From Paludibacteraceae bacterium (GTDB lineage: Bacteria; Bacteroidota; Bacteroidia; Bacteroidales; Paludibacteraceae), in contig JAKSKU010000019.1 of NCBI GenBank assembly GCA_024401565.1, positions 1 to 48,979 of the forward strand: DNA of 48,979 bases, given 5' to 3'. A model generated the notes under the pieces. That model saw nothing but the letters and a program-made list of their open reading frames with translations. It ran no database searches and was not told the origin of the DNA. Shown one piece after another: positions 33,401 through 39,490 of the stretch; the stretch's first letter is position 1, and each line of letters begins with the position of its first letter. Both the position numbers and the translations under genes were made by a program.

Positions 33401-34543
33401 TACTACATGGAGCTTAACATCGGCATGAATGCGACATTAAGCTGTTTCATCGACGACGCTTCAAATGGAGAATGGCAGCGTTCAAGTGACGGAATCACTT
33501 GGATCACAGAAAACAAGTTTGACTCAACTCACTTGGTTTCTCAGACTTTGGCTATTGATCCGAAAGAAAACATCTACTACAGAGTTGTCGCAACAAACTC
33601 ATGCGGTACAACAACAGGAGATTCGATGTTCGTCTCTGTAGAGGAGATTCCGGCTATTACGGAAGGATGCCTTGAACTTACTCTTGACGACTGCGAGAAG
33701 ACTGCAAAGATCATCTGCTATGATGACGAGCAGAAGAACTACAGACCTAACTACTACGAGTATTCGTTTGAGGTCATTGGCGAGTGTGCTAAATATCTTG
33801 ACGGAGACCACGGCATTTCTTTGAGTGGAATCGTTGGCGAGATTGAAGTGGTTGTCACAAGACACTATAAGGGAATATCTACGAAGTATGTGAAGAGAAT
33901 AGACATGAGCAAGTCGGTCGGAGCATCATTCAGCATCATTGCTGAGAATGTCGAGTACGGATCATCTGAAATGACTGGAGACTGGCTTGAATCAGTCCAG
34001 GTGACATCTTCTGCAGAGGTCGCTTCTGGAACTAAGATCTACCTTAACAACAGAAGCGAGAACGGAAAATCCTACAAATGGGAAGTCTTCTATGACGGCA
34101 TTAAGATGGCTACAAGCATGGTGGAGAATCCACAGCTTTATGTTTACAATGAGGGAACATATTCGTTCCACTTGACTTCTTATTCGGGCAAATGTGAAAA
34201 CACTGCAAGCTGGGAGTCTGGTATAAGAGTGCAGACAGGAACATTGAGATCAGCGACAGTCTATGAGTTTGACGATTTCATTGTCGAGCCTGAGTTTGTT
34301 AGTCCGTTGAAGGAAAAGAAGACTTCAGATGACATCATTGAGGTATATCCTACATTGGTTGAATCTGAAATCCATGTGTCTTGTCCTGGAGATTTCACTT
34401 ATTCTGTCTACGGAACAAATGGAGTCTTGGTTATGGCAGGAGAAGGTAATGGAGCGGTGACAATTAACGCAGAAAATCTTAACACAGGAGTCTACACGAT
34501 CCTGGTCAAAGATTCAGCGTTCAAGGTAATGAAAAAACAATAA
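24416..34543 (+). CDS. Giant T9SS-exported adhesin-like protein, 3,375 residues
   Basis: A signal peptide (MKKTLRLLALLVMQLCVLNVNS) is followed by many Ig/PKD-like repeats. They share the pattern C-x-G/E..., GGTG or GG-x-G, Y/W-x-W-x-x-S, an acidic loop and Y-x-R-R (for example LCYGSDLKIEHGAATGGTG, YLWQYSYDNEKWNDA). The last ~75 residues fit the T9SS sorting domain (VYPTLVESEIHVSC, YSVYGTNGVLVMAGEG, LNTGVYTILVKDSAFKVMKK). It should cross the outer membrane by T9SS and sit on the surface. From about 31,700 onward codons become richer in G/C, unlike the A/T-rich first two-thirds, so the gene may be mosaic. The leader is of the ATTACAATT type. Likely role: attachment to cells or matrices. Confidence 0.85.
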   Translation: MKKTLRLLALLVMQLCVLNVNSQRSRGESHDAEFKFSTVEPKITSIELLSTEDEFVTVRVLSPKTTLLCIGQSGAFSHSSVTSLKYNLRWQYKLEDEEWEDFLRYGEGEWRSLENAPDGWEGTLYKSPAYESTLSIKSVYSDFEIPITESQRDKKVLRVKFRLTWDMSLELKKQTLSTGNVNERIWQDSGSETKILKGEAEADAITIYQCKGGTIAMGSETSIPNVGDQYVIYNSEDYKKTHKVQFYHTTDYVGDIDSEKGGSSYVDNQSHKWNNIREEKDFPYTSNILSVDDFEKGCESSDEVGGNSWILKKYYITKNGNDCSSNSIKFVHYDIVKMEGFPVHYTQDKIQYVCMDKEDSKVTLYGISATLGNGYSEKDYDLQYKWEYSLSGQTWRDVEKNADYVTYNGTDLIVSGAFLSANNVKTSIFFRPKAYLKLFDTDVRPEQNVIYEVIPYTAPTSKNMKLAVLNEKNATIEKVCEGKEFDGYITLSQRYSTDVFNPTLKCSITPSATEIISDSLGKGVIAKWKIENVLSENTTYTVKVENDECKTDDVEYQTTIKVENVVSEPEKELKIEGCSYEYIEDGTLYIKAKKNTNITFRCNSANYKYVLNDEGVQRNITSSLTIAPYHFVGKRNISLQKFNLGISQGCGGSLIPVIIEEVDNISGNTIYLQNQTSNTYYVCKGDKNPIINGTEKIDGGYGDKTIKWRRRTVGSQDKGSQIIGSESETNSLPADIFDITEDCEVVREVTMGNGDFVSISNPIIFKVYKTPDFSITKYDSVMTADDVCFGENPIFNIVNSSAEPNIKNRLGKTSYRIQTYEDGSRVDTTIIGASVYKDWKFKYDATISATQEFCGASVEAVNSMKLKVKEDLTFTDKDFSYDCPMFGKELDITPVIDDTSKYTYKIGSIVYANKKGTSKVKLPSVGGSDFVEATVTRSLNGCDETKAIKIRNVLTPLEDRKLYLKGSLDSKNLVCLSKDYEISDNFDNDEANVRYAWKSKTDGATIQNATSSKVSVSLLNGNDFIRTRTLGNNCEVKRDTISIAVLEKSTSTPTINVSEDELCYGEEVKVSVDPIEGYKITSFKKNEIESALLSNNTLTELVKTSGTVTYSVEMTSEKCDNYILNGKTSINVAKNLNEVKKITVSPTDLNKSLFSDKQTHYPVKVTDKNDLGQDVVAFSFNKSDFIETHYYDGEWSTSFDIVESDLDGGQLEGRVYRTLSLTKTKTCVSDTFPFYVSPNVGFDEISINTAGNYLKAGDVFYFCGEGKLQLQNKEIIFNLEVVDDYKLQWYKKTSGGNWFSLKETENEIGITTTDNENSSEYYKLEVSLTKDGKVYKQSSNVIEVRNVAKPNLNIRLTEGDMDFCYAGNVDFELQTTTWSSPTGVTDAKNTYVWQKSYDTKTWSDIEAGVTDDETIAITANNDVSTLAYSESAMIKGTYFRAVMKDVCGKTATSNTLLTKTYKGMDLTANDVKVMSNKLVQSKDNFEVKFFVNYSDDKTYSYVYYNEDGEPIESEGTALQVFKYDSNNGESHPNFDYSFDKHKVYVEKVMKETGCKSERVEVEYELIAPIVIKVELGLENGCPNSDEQSGHLHLDYKEGGLPKNGMKATWFYRYDDEDSYQKIDSSTVGFKYALKPNYDEDIKDGLIYNINGLDRTCWIYAEVTNEGYPIKSLKTEEKKLVIYPNFKIARATSDKSLYCYGDDVRLNAGEVLSAYGDVTYKWIDVNDEKKIYSSTETLELDAITKETTFRRIATDECGVNDTYEIDLAVRDKLEMDAEEYMHAEFAEKGKVPYVAVKSMQHVASYVLSHIDQEGMSDVTEVKNEDDLLLNFGTMPVVRYETERFEIYKVDHAGCRSVADTFFVTGIDKITAGTIVFEKYGDQKSIDICHGEKIGRIIDEKVASGGSDITYKWFYIEKGETFAVNDDKGYQITSPVFDLDSIKFGNNVASNGKENGNGIKTYALYREASVNVLQPDGNYKPYIKESDTLYINVAPQLRYCNIDNLTGVIESKEYAYCGGVDMSEAITLSTDSDVEDYYYAADNFGAMLFKDGRKLYGYWEESRGKDNFAQTSEAITYEDGFDYKYYVEDLDTTTYVRFTISDGCSSLSTNEITLTVISFDEDSQDNYTVRYEYVEEGDNIKVTNTEKTISDEWYSSKNENGLIGESKSVNLEDVTYSTRLYHKRIKEVRKNNRTTYCTEPSFYEVKLDIHPVSNGGSIRSNQQICPTGEFADIKNYVSASGGTGMFRYRWEITTDSSEACDCWNPIENAYEDSLKYATYRKVLDPKKTNYIRRTATPIYNEKEVVESYTRYSNVVALERYKTLSVSELEWKEEGSNNSFCVDDIVPNIVVKAPTGGAGEYKKSKYDLDWMYSVDGIEWVSYRSASVVFGNSSEINGNGLVYSYFEDKPRDKDVTFYVKAVFTDEKCGEIDTKPFSFKVWAETETPSLYIGADSCDSKYISFIVENKTDYLYNWTIGTDSVNPVKTDFKDKYEMDFERHPAYVVEAGYSVQGMHKVSGCKTSIVNFNVDSLPELQQIAVPAQSSVLCYGSDLKIEHGAATGGTGTRNYLWQYSYDNEKWNDATATKDFSYEDVRSDIYVRRLVYTDVCQDTIATEPVLYKVADKIEPIQVTIEEHLCKNQDMVVSLDSMPGNFNVVVYRMEKDTIKETEITPLKLTGKIKGNDLAENNFGIVTWDSTYTCKSEMIKKTMLPRPDFTGVVNNIVSDAEIVCEGSSITITSSTDYALPEYLKQRVESSADGMAWSVVKDNSEYQEESKVVVNDTAYFRTVLLNGCKDSIISNSVKVGGKKTVSNPMTFDVETTSDGEIKIAGNNNVDMAALALVVNDSIDYDFKDKITLAKETEKIIVSSKIGVDGAMICYSPVVLTPLKGGNIFTECLSTGKQIVGEDVINAGSDVTYKWYKYGNDSMMYFTDKTDKNYSLTIDDEKSKVVRVANFNTDNISYVLRSNVLTVNANGPALSKIVAVEKDSLISAGLKVSDYYMELNIGMNATLSCFIDDASNGEWQRSSDGITWITENKFDSTHLVSQTLAIDPKENIYYRVVATNSCGTTTGDSMFVSVEEIPAITEGCLELTLDDCEKTAKIICYDDEQKNYRPNYYEYSFEVIGECAKYLDGDHGISLSGIVGEIEVVVTRHYKGISTKYVKRIDMSKSVGASFSIIAENVEYGSSEMTGDWLESVQVTSSAEVASGTKIYLNNRSENGKSYKWEVFYDGIKMATSMVENPQLYVYNEGTYSFHLTSYSGKCENTASWESGIRVQTGTLRSATVYEFDDFIVEPEFVSPLKEKKTSDDIIEVYPTLVESEIHVSCPGDFTYSVYGTNGVLVMAGEGNGAVTINAENLNTGVYTILVKDSAFKVMKKQ

Positions 34544-34569
34544 TTTAAATTTAACATTTTTTTGAATAA

Positions 34570-34607
34570 AGAGAGGCTGGTTGTGAAACTCGCCTCTCTT
34601 GCTTTTT
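34570..34607 (+). terminator. Intrinsic terminator of the surface operon
   Basis: AGAGAGGC (34570-34577) and GCCTCTCT (34592-34599) pair over 8 bp, followed by TGCTTTTTT. Confidence 0.9.
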
Positions 34608-34641
34608 TGATTGAAAATCAATGATAATAGGTTGGATAAAA

Positions 34642-34673
34642 CTTGCATAAGTGACGGATTTTTAGTAACTTTA
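34642..34673 (+). promoter_or_regulatory. Promoter of the 34713-36253 operon
   Basis: CTTG (34642-34645), 20-nt spacer, TAACTTTA (34666-34673); both boxes are one or two bases off the consensus. Confidence 0.6.
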
Positions 34674-34712
34674 TAAAGAAAAAAGGAACAATAAAAAACT
34701 AATATATCGATT

Positions 34713-35264
34713 ATGGTAAGGTACATTTACGAGCAAAGAGAGTCTGGAGAAATGGCAGAATACCCTTCGTTCACTGTATATGCTCCAGACACTGACAGTA
34801 TGAGCAAGCTGTATTATACTTGCGTGGCAAAAAGTGAGACTATCTGGGTTGTTGAAATTGAGGAGGAAATTCTGTTTCATATTAACGAAGACGAATATGA
34901 TTATGCGATAATAATGACGTCAGGTGATGTGTTGTATCAAGGAGACTCGTTGCCAAAAATGGAATTGGAAGATTTCGTAAGGAATAATGAGAATATAGTA
35001 GCCGTATGTGAAGACAAACATGGTAATTCTCAAATAATGTCTGTCAAGAGAAACGTTGAGAAGAATTTGCTATTGGAACTTATCGATTCGTCTCAAAAGA
35101 TTTATTTCAACGACATTTATCATGAGTATGAGTATTCGGAAGTTGCGTACAAGTATCTTAAAGAGACTGGCTTGTTGGAAAACTCATATCAGATACAGCC
35201 ATTTGTGTTTGAATTGGAGCATTCTAAGTATGAGGTGTTTTTCATTAGCGACATCCAAAAATAA
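34713..35264 (+). CDS. Hypothetical acidic 183-residue protein
   Basis: MVRYIYEQRESGEMAEYPSF... ; soluble, acidic, alpha/beta, with no signal peptide. The C-terminal half is helix-rich (YSEVAYKYLKETGLLENSYQ) and ends FELEHSKYEVFFISDIQK. No family recognised. The stop is 6 nt before the ribbon-helix-helix gene, so it leads a four-gene operon. Confidence 0.65.
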   Translation: MVRYIYEQRESGEMAEYPSFTVYAPDTDSMSKLYYTCVAKSETIWVVEIEEEILFHINEDEYDYAIIMTSGDVLYQGDSLPKMELEDFVRNNENIVAVCEDKHGNSQIMSVKRNVEKNLLLELIDSSQKIYFNDIYHEYEYSEVAYKYLKETGLLENSYQIQPFVFELEHSKYEVFFISDIQK

Positions 35265-35270
35265 AGCAAC

Positions 35271-35459
35271 ATGACTGAATCAAAAGAGAAAATGATCCGA
35301 AACAAGAATGTGGTGGTGAATCTTAACGAGAAGGAGTACCAGGCACTTTCTCAATACTGCGAGAAACATAAACTGCAGAAGTCTGATGTGATAAGAAACA
35401 TCGTATTCAAGGAGATAATGGCAAAGCAATACGAGGAATCACCGACATTGTTCGATTAA
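35271..35459 (+). CDS. Ribbon-helix-helix DNA-binding protein, 62 residues
   Basis: The layout fits a CopG/MetJ/Arc-type fold: a short strand (KNVVVNLNEKEYQAL, about 13-27), helix 1 (SQYCEKHKL) and helix 2 (KSDVIRNIVFKEIMAKQ). Such dimers bind short palindromes and often repress their own operon. It ends ESPTLFD, like the end of the PcfK-like protein (RPTLFD). Possible targets are its own promoter or the TTACCAAA repeats at 42462-42644; neither is shown. Confidence 0.75.
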   Translation: MTESKEKMIRNKNVVVNLNEKEYQALSQYCEKHKLQKSDVIRNIVFKEIMAKQYEESPTLFD

Positions 35460-35472
35460 AAACAAAAGTAAG

Positions 35473-35835
35473 ATGAAGATAGCGATAGTAGGAAGCAGGT
35501 CATTCAACGACTATGATCTGATGAAACAAGTGATAGACAACTATAAGGAGAGTAACAATGTTTTTTTCTCTGCGGTAGTGTCAGGAGGAGCAAGAGGTGC
35601 TGACTCCCTGGGTGAAAGGTATGCGGAAGAGAATGGTCTTGAAAAGATCATCTTCAAGGCAGACTGGAACAAATACGGGAAACGGGCAGGATTCATCCGC
35701 AACGTGGACATCATCAAGAATTGCGACATTTGTTTCGCATTTTGGGACGGAGAGAGCCACGGAACAAAGCATGACATAGGTTTGTGCAATGAATATGGAA
35801 AAGATTGCGTTGTGACAATCTTTGTTATGAATTAG
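35473..35835 (+). CDS. SLOG-family (DUF2493/YspA-like) protein
   Basis: 120 residues. Signature blocks of the DUF2493/YspA branch of the SLOG superfamily: KIAIVGSRSFNDYDLM at the N terminus, VSGGARGADSLGERYAEE (about 37-54), FKADWNKYGKRAGFIRN (about 60-76) and FAFWDGESHGTKHDIGL (about 88-104). SLOG domains bind nucleotide-like ligands, and phage or plasmid forms have been tied by others to nucleotide signalling or conflict, but the role of this one is unknown. It starts 14 nt after the ribbon-helix-helix stop and belongs to the same operon. Confidence 0.85.
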   Translation: MKIAIVGSRSFNDYDLMKQVIDNYKESNNVFFSAVVSGGARGADSLGERYAEENGLEKIIFKADWNKYGKRAGFIRNVDIIKNCDICFAFWDGESHGTKHDIGLCNEYGKDCVVTIFVMN

Positions 35836-35863
35836 AACTTACAATCAAGAAGAAAAATAATCT

Positions 35864-36253
35864 ATGGAATTAACATTAGATCTTGTACTAAAAGGTAAAT
35901 GGTACGACATGATTGAATCAGGAGAAAAGCCAGAGGAGTACAGAAACATAATACCGTTCTGGTGTAATCGTCTTCTCCTCGCAAGACCTTGTCCTCATGG
36001 GTTTGATTTTATGAGAAAATCTGCGGACTGGTGGGACCATAAGTTAAATATGATGTCAAAGTCTGAATTAGCCTGTCAAATAGGAAATTTAATAGATTTT
36101 CAAAAATATGATCAAGTGACATTTCACCGTGGTTACACAAACCGAACAATGACTTTTGAGATAGGAAACATGATGATAGGTACAGGCAACCCAAACTGGG
36201 GAGCCGAAGAAGGAAACGAATATTTCGTGATCCGATTGGGAAAGAGAATATGA
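35864..36253 (+). CDS. ASCH-domain protein, 129 residues
   Basis: Matches the ASCH (RNA- or modified-nucleotide-binding) pattern in its first half: LDLVLKGKWYDMIESGEK, then EEYRN (W-x-x-x-I-x-x-G-x-K-x-x-E-Y-R). The C-terminal half (YDQVTFHRGYTN, GNEYFVIRLGKRI) is usual for the phage/plasmid ASCH subgroup. It may bind RNA or a modified base; target unknown. Its last 10 codons form the first part of a ~235 bp repeat that is found again at 39198, so this end was duplicated with the restriction-modification insertion. Confidence 0.8.
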   Translation: MELTLDLVLKGKWYDMIESGEKPEEYRNIIPFWCNRLLLARPCPHGFDFMRKSADWWDHKLNMMSKSELACQIGNLIDFQKYDQVTFHRGYTNRTMTFEIGNMMIGTGNPNWGAEEGNEYFVIRLGKRI

Positions 36254-36266
36254 AGTATGAAAAAGA

Positions 36267-36295
36267 AAACGGAGGTCAAAATGATCTCCGTTTTT
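36267..36295 (+). terminator. Intrinsic terminator, present in both repeat copies
   Basis: AAACGGAG (36267-36274) and CTCCGTTT (36286-36293) pair over 8 bp and are followed by TTG; the second copy lies at 39243-39271. It can act on both strands. Confidence 0.8.
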
Positions 36296-36386
36296 GTTAT
36301 AGCTTTCCCAAAATTTAATTCCAAGGAGGAATCTCAGATGCAAATATACAAAAAATCACATCCGTTCTTTCATTCCAAAGGGAAAA

Positions 36387-36419
36387 GTTGTTTTAAGTGC
36401 CACAAAAAGAATATATTTG
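36387..36419 (+). promoter_or_regulatory. Promoter of the PstI-type cassette (in repeat copy 1)
   Basis: GTTG (36387-36390), 21-nt spacer, TATATTTG (36412-36419), 28 nt before the methylase ATG at 36447. Confidence 0.8.
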
Positions 36420-36446
36420 CAAAGCATCGTAAGATGAATTGCAAAG

Positions 36447-37892
36447 ATGTTAAATTTAAGAAGTATGCTAAGAAAAGTAATAGAAAGTACAAAAGCGTTT
36501 GTAGAGACAATGCCCAAAAAACTAAGAAAAGAATATGGTCAGTTCTTTACAACAGAAACAACAGCCAAGTTCATGGCTGGTTTATTCGAAATTGACTTGA
36601 CTGCACCTTCAATAAGAATACTCGATGCAGGAGCCGGTACTGGAATCTTATCGGCAGCACTCATAGAATCTATTTTGGAAAAAGGATATAATGGAAGAAT
36701 ACAACTTGTATGTTATGAAAATGACGAGAACGTTTTTCCTATATTGCAAAGCAATCTTGAATATATTCGAGAAGGTAATGATATTGAGTATGAAATAAGA
36801 AGAGAAAACTATTTAATATCACAGAAGGAAGAGGAATGTTACGATTACATTATTGGTAATCCTCCATACAAAAAAATAGTCAAAGAAGCTCCAGAAGCAG
36901 TAGCCATGCCTCATGTGTGTTATGGCGCTCCAAACCTTTACTTCTTGTTTTTTGCGAAGTCAGTGGAAAGACTGCAAAAAGATCAGGAACTTGTGTACAT
37001 AATACCAAGATCTTGGACATCTGGTGCTTATTTTTCAAAATTCAGAGAGTTCCTTTTCTCAAATTGTCATATAACGCATCTGCATCTTTTTGCCAGCAGG
37101 GACAAGGTTTTTGACGGAGAAAGTGTATTGCAGGAAACTATGATTGTAAAAGTCAAAAAGAATACATGCAACCCATCTACTGTTTGTATTACATCGTCAT
37201 CAACATCAGATTTTTCTGATGTATGTGAGTTTCACGCACCTTACAATGTTGTTGTGTCAAACAATAATTATGTGTTCCTTGTGACTGACAAGAATGAAGC
37301 TACAACATTGAATTGTCTTTCTCATTTTGACAGAACCCTATCGACGATAAAACATCCAATGAGAACTGGATTGATTGTTGATTTCAGAACAAGAGAAGTC
37401 CTTCGAAATGAACCTACAAACGATACATATCCTTTGTTGTACTCGCAGCATATCAAGAATGGGCGAATTGTATTTCCTGTGGGAAAAGAGGACGAATATA
37501 TCTGTACTGACAGATCAGGATATTTGCAAGAGAACACGAACTATCTTCTTGTAAAACGATTTACAGCGAAAGAAGAAAAACGTAGACTACAGTGTGGAAT
37601 CTACTTGAAGTCGGATCATCCGGAATATAGTCATATTAGCACGCAAAACAAGGTGAACTTTATTAAATGTGACACTCCAGAACTGGCTTATGGCTTATAT
37701 GTACTAATGAACTCGACAATCTATGATAAATATTATCGAATATTGAATGGTTCAACACAGGTAAACTCAACAGAAATAAATAATATGCCTATTCCTGATA
37801 TTGCTATAATAACAGAAATGGGAAAACTTTTGATGGGGAAAGATCTATCTGAACAAAATTGTAATAAAATTATAGAGAAATGGATAAAATAG
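36447..37892 (+). CDS. N6-adenine DNA methyltransferase, PstI/BsuBI type
   Basis: 481 residues. SAM-binding motif I LDAGAGTGIL (about 59-68) and catalytic motif IV IIGNPPYKK (about 135-143) define a gamma-class N6-adenine methylase. YGQFFTTETTAKFMAGLF just before motif I is typical of the Eco57I/M.BsuBI group. By its neighbour, a BsuBI/PstI-type endonuclease, it should protect CTGCAG sites. The stop overlaps the endonuclease start by 13 nt. The ATG at 36465 (MLRKVIES) is an alternative start. A DNA-recognition part fills the C-terminal ~230 residues. Confidence 0.9.
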   Translation: MLNLRSMLRKVIESTKAFVETMPKKLRKEYGQFFTTETTAKFMAGLFEIDLTAPSIRILDAGAGTGILSAALIESILEKGYNGRIQLVCYENDENVFPILQSNLEYIREGNDIEYEIRRENYLISQKEEECYDYIIGNPPYKKIVKEAPEAVAMPHVCYGAPNLYFLFFAKSVERLQKDQELVYIIPRSWTSGAYFSKFREFLFSNCHITHLHLFASRDKVFDGESVLQETMIVKVKKNTCNPSTVCITSSSTSDFSDVCEFHAPYNVVVSNNNYVFLVTDKNEATTLNCLSHFDRTLSTIKHPMRTGLIVDFRTREVLRNEPTNDTYPLLYSQHIKNGRIVFPVGKEDEYICTDRSGYLQENTNYLLVKRFTAKEEKRRLQCGIYLKSDHPEYSHISTQNKVNFIKCDTPELAYGLYVLMNSTIYDKYYRILNGSTQVNSTEINNMPIPDIAIITEMGKLLMGKDLSEQNCNKIIEKWIK

Positions 37893-38821
37893 AAACGGTT
37901 AAGTCCTTAATGAAGGAAATCGGAATGCCAGTTCAACAACAATCACAACTTTGTTGTTTGACATTGCTTGCTATGTCATCGTTAAAAAATGATTCGCCGT
38001 ATGAAGAAGCCACAAATGGATGGATTCGCATACACGATGTCATTGACTTTATAAGAGAGAAATATGAAATTGAATATGCGGAGAATAGCCGAGAAACATT
38101 CCGCAAACAGGCGATGCACCATTTCCGCACAGCTGCCATAATAGAAGACAATGGCGAAGCGACTAATAGTCCTAATTACAGATATAGGGTGACTGATGAA
38201 TTTTTAACTGTTATTAAGTCTTTGAAGAAAGTCAAAGGAAATTCATTAGAAGATATTGAAGAAATAAAAGCATTTCTCTCTCAACATCAGAGTTTAAAAG
38301 AAATTTATTCTTCTAAAAAGACTATGCAAAAGATGCCCGTCAAGATAAACAATGAGGATTTCACATTTTCTCCTGGCAAACACAATCAGTTGCAAAAAGC
38401 GATAATAGAAGAATTTGCTCCACGCTTTGCTCCTAATTCAGAATGTCTGTATGTAGGAGATACTACAGAAAAAGACCTTGTGAAAAAAGTAGAAAAGTTA
38501 AAAAGCCTTGGGTTTGAAATTACTCTTCATGACAAGATGCCAGACGTTGTTCTATATCGAGAAGACAAAGATTGGATATATTTTATAGAGTCTGTAACAT
38601 CTGTTGGTCCTATGGATTCCAAAAGAATCATGGAAATAGGACAAATGACGGAAAACGTGACGGCAGGTAAGATTTTTGTTACAGCATTTCTTGATTTTAA
38701 AACATTTAAGCAATTCTCAGAATCCCTGGCTTGGGAGACAGAAGTTTGGATTGCAGATATGCCAGAACATATGATTCACCTAAATGGAGACCGATTTATG
38801 GGTCCAAGAAATATAAAATGA
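37880..38821 (+). CDS. Type II restriction endonuclease, BsuBI/PstI family
   Basis: 313 residues, close to the usual length. C-terminal signature blocks: YVGDTTEKDL (191-200), HDKMPDVVLY (217-226), FIESVTSVGPMD (235-246) and WETEVWIADMPEHMIHLNGD (about 283-302), followed by RFMGP. These fit the BsuBI/PstI family, which cuts CTGCAG. The N-terminal ~150 residues form the family's helical domain. Overlap of 13 nt with the methylase gene keeps the pair together. Many CTGCAG sites occur in this window, so the methylase must be active if the nuclease is. Confidence 0.92.
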   Translation: MDKIETVKSLMKEIGMPVQQQSQLCCLTLLAMSSLKNDSPYEEATNGWIRIHDVIDFIREKYEIEYAENSRETFRKQAMHHFRTAAIIEDNGEATNSPNYRYRVTDEFLTVIKSLKKVKGNSLEDIEEIKAFLSQHQSLKEIYSSKKTMQKMPVKINNEDFTFSPGKHNQLQKAIIEEFAPRFAPNSECLYVGDTTEKDLVKKVEKLKSLGFEITLHDKMPDVVLYREDKDWIYFIESVTSVGPMDSKRIMEIGQMTENVTAGKIFVTAFLDFKTFKQFSESLAWETEVWIADMPEHMIHLNGDRFMGPRNIK

Positions 38822-38830
38822 TTTAAGAAT

Positions 38831-39193
38831 ATGACAAAGATTTTTGAAATTTACGAGGCTAATTCGGCATTTGTATATTATATTATGTCAATGGTAGCTG
38901 GTCGCTGTGCAGGAGAACAAGAAGATCCTGATGGCGATGATTGGACGAAGTTTGACAATATAGATGTGTCTATAGTAAAGTCAACAAAAGCTATTGACAA
39001 AGGTGCTTTTGAAAACCATAGTCAAGTAGGAGACTTACGTTGGGAATATACGGTAGAAGAAATAGCCGAAGACTATAAGTCAGTAGAACCTCTACTTGAC
39101 ATAGATGAAATTGGTAGAGAAGTTCAAAGACTTCCTGTTGGCAGATCCATGTTTCATTTCTACATTAAAGTAGAATTGTCTCTTAATGTTTAA
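38831..39193 (+). CDS. Hypothetical 120-residue protein in the restriction-modification cassette
   Basis: MTKIFEIYEANSAFVYYIMSM... ; soluble, acidic, with no signal peptide and no recognised domain. It starts 9 nt after the endonuclease stop and ends 5 bp before the second flanking repeat, so it travelled in with the cassette. Possible roles (controller, antirestriction or passenger) cannot be separated from the sequence. Confidence 0.65.
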   Translation: MTKIFEIYEANSAFVYYIMSMVAGRCAGEQEDPDGDDWTKFDNIDVSIVKSTKAIDKGAFENHSQVGDLRWEYTVEEIAEDYKSVEPLLDIDEIGREVQRLPVGRSMFHFYIKVELSLNV

Positions 39194-39197
39194 GTAC

Positions 39198-39229
39198 ATT
39201 TCGTGATCCGATTGGGAAAGAGAATATGA
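39198..39229 (+). pseudogene. Duplicated 3' end of the ASCH gene
   Basis: The last codons of ASCH (FVIRLGKRI, stop) are present again here without the rest of the gene, right after the cassette's last gene. It is a leftover of the duplication that brought in the cassette. Confidence 0.85.
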
Positions 39230-39362
39230 AGTATGAAAAAGAAAACGGAGGTCAAAATGATCTCCGTTTTTGTTATAGCTTTCCCAAAATTTAATTCCAA
39301 GGAGGAATCTCAGATGCAAATATACAACAAATCACATTCGTTTTTTTATTTCAAAGGGAAAA

Positions 39363-39395
39363 GCTGTTTTAAGTGCCACAAAAAGAATATATTTG
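39363..39395 (+). promoter_or_regulatory. Promoter of the fused restriction-modification gene (in repeat copy 2)
   Basis: GCTG (39363-39366), 21-nt spacer, TATATTTG (39388-39395). The first box carries one change from copy 1 (CTG for TTG). A 15-codon frame (39442-39489, MKDLILRIKEINVKK) lies between this promoter and the gene and could be a leader peptide. Confidence 0.7.
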
Positions 39396-39490
39396 CAGAG
39401 CATCGTAAGATGAACAAAAATGTTAAATTTATAAGACTAATATGAAGGATTTGATCTTGCGAATCAAAGAAATTAACGTAAAAAAATGAT

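Larger units (their letters stand above)
36222..36457. repeat. Direct repeat flanking the restriction-modification cassette, copy 1
   Basis: About 235 bp, roughly 93% or more identical to 39198-39431 at a constant offset of 2,976 bp until a small indel near the end. It holds the 3' end of the ASCH gene, a terminator, and a TATATTTG promoter. Confidence 0.9.
39198..39431. repeat. Direct repeat flanking the restriction-modification cassette, copy 2
   Basis: Nearly identical to 36222-36457. It carries a broken end of the ASCH gene (39198-39229) and its own promoter GCTG-N21-TATATTTG (39363-39395), which now serves the 39491 gene. Confidence 0.9.

Noticed and set aside
36257-36595. Plus-strand frame starting MKKKTEVKMISVF, with a near copy at 39233-39445
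   Set aside because: It lies in the flanking repeat, overlaps a terminator and a promoter, and in copy 1 runs out of frame into the methylase gene.
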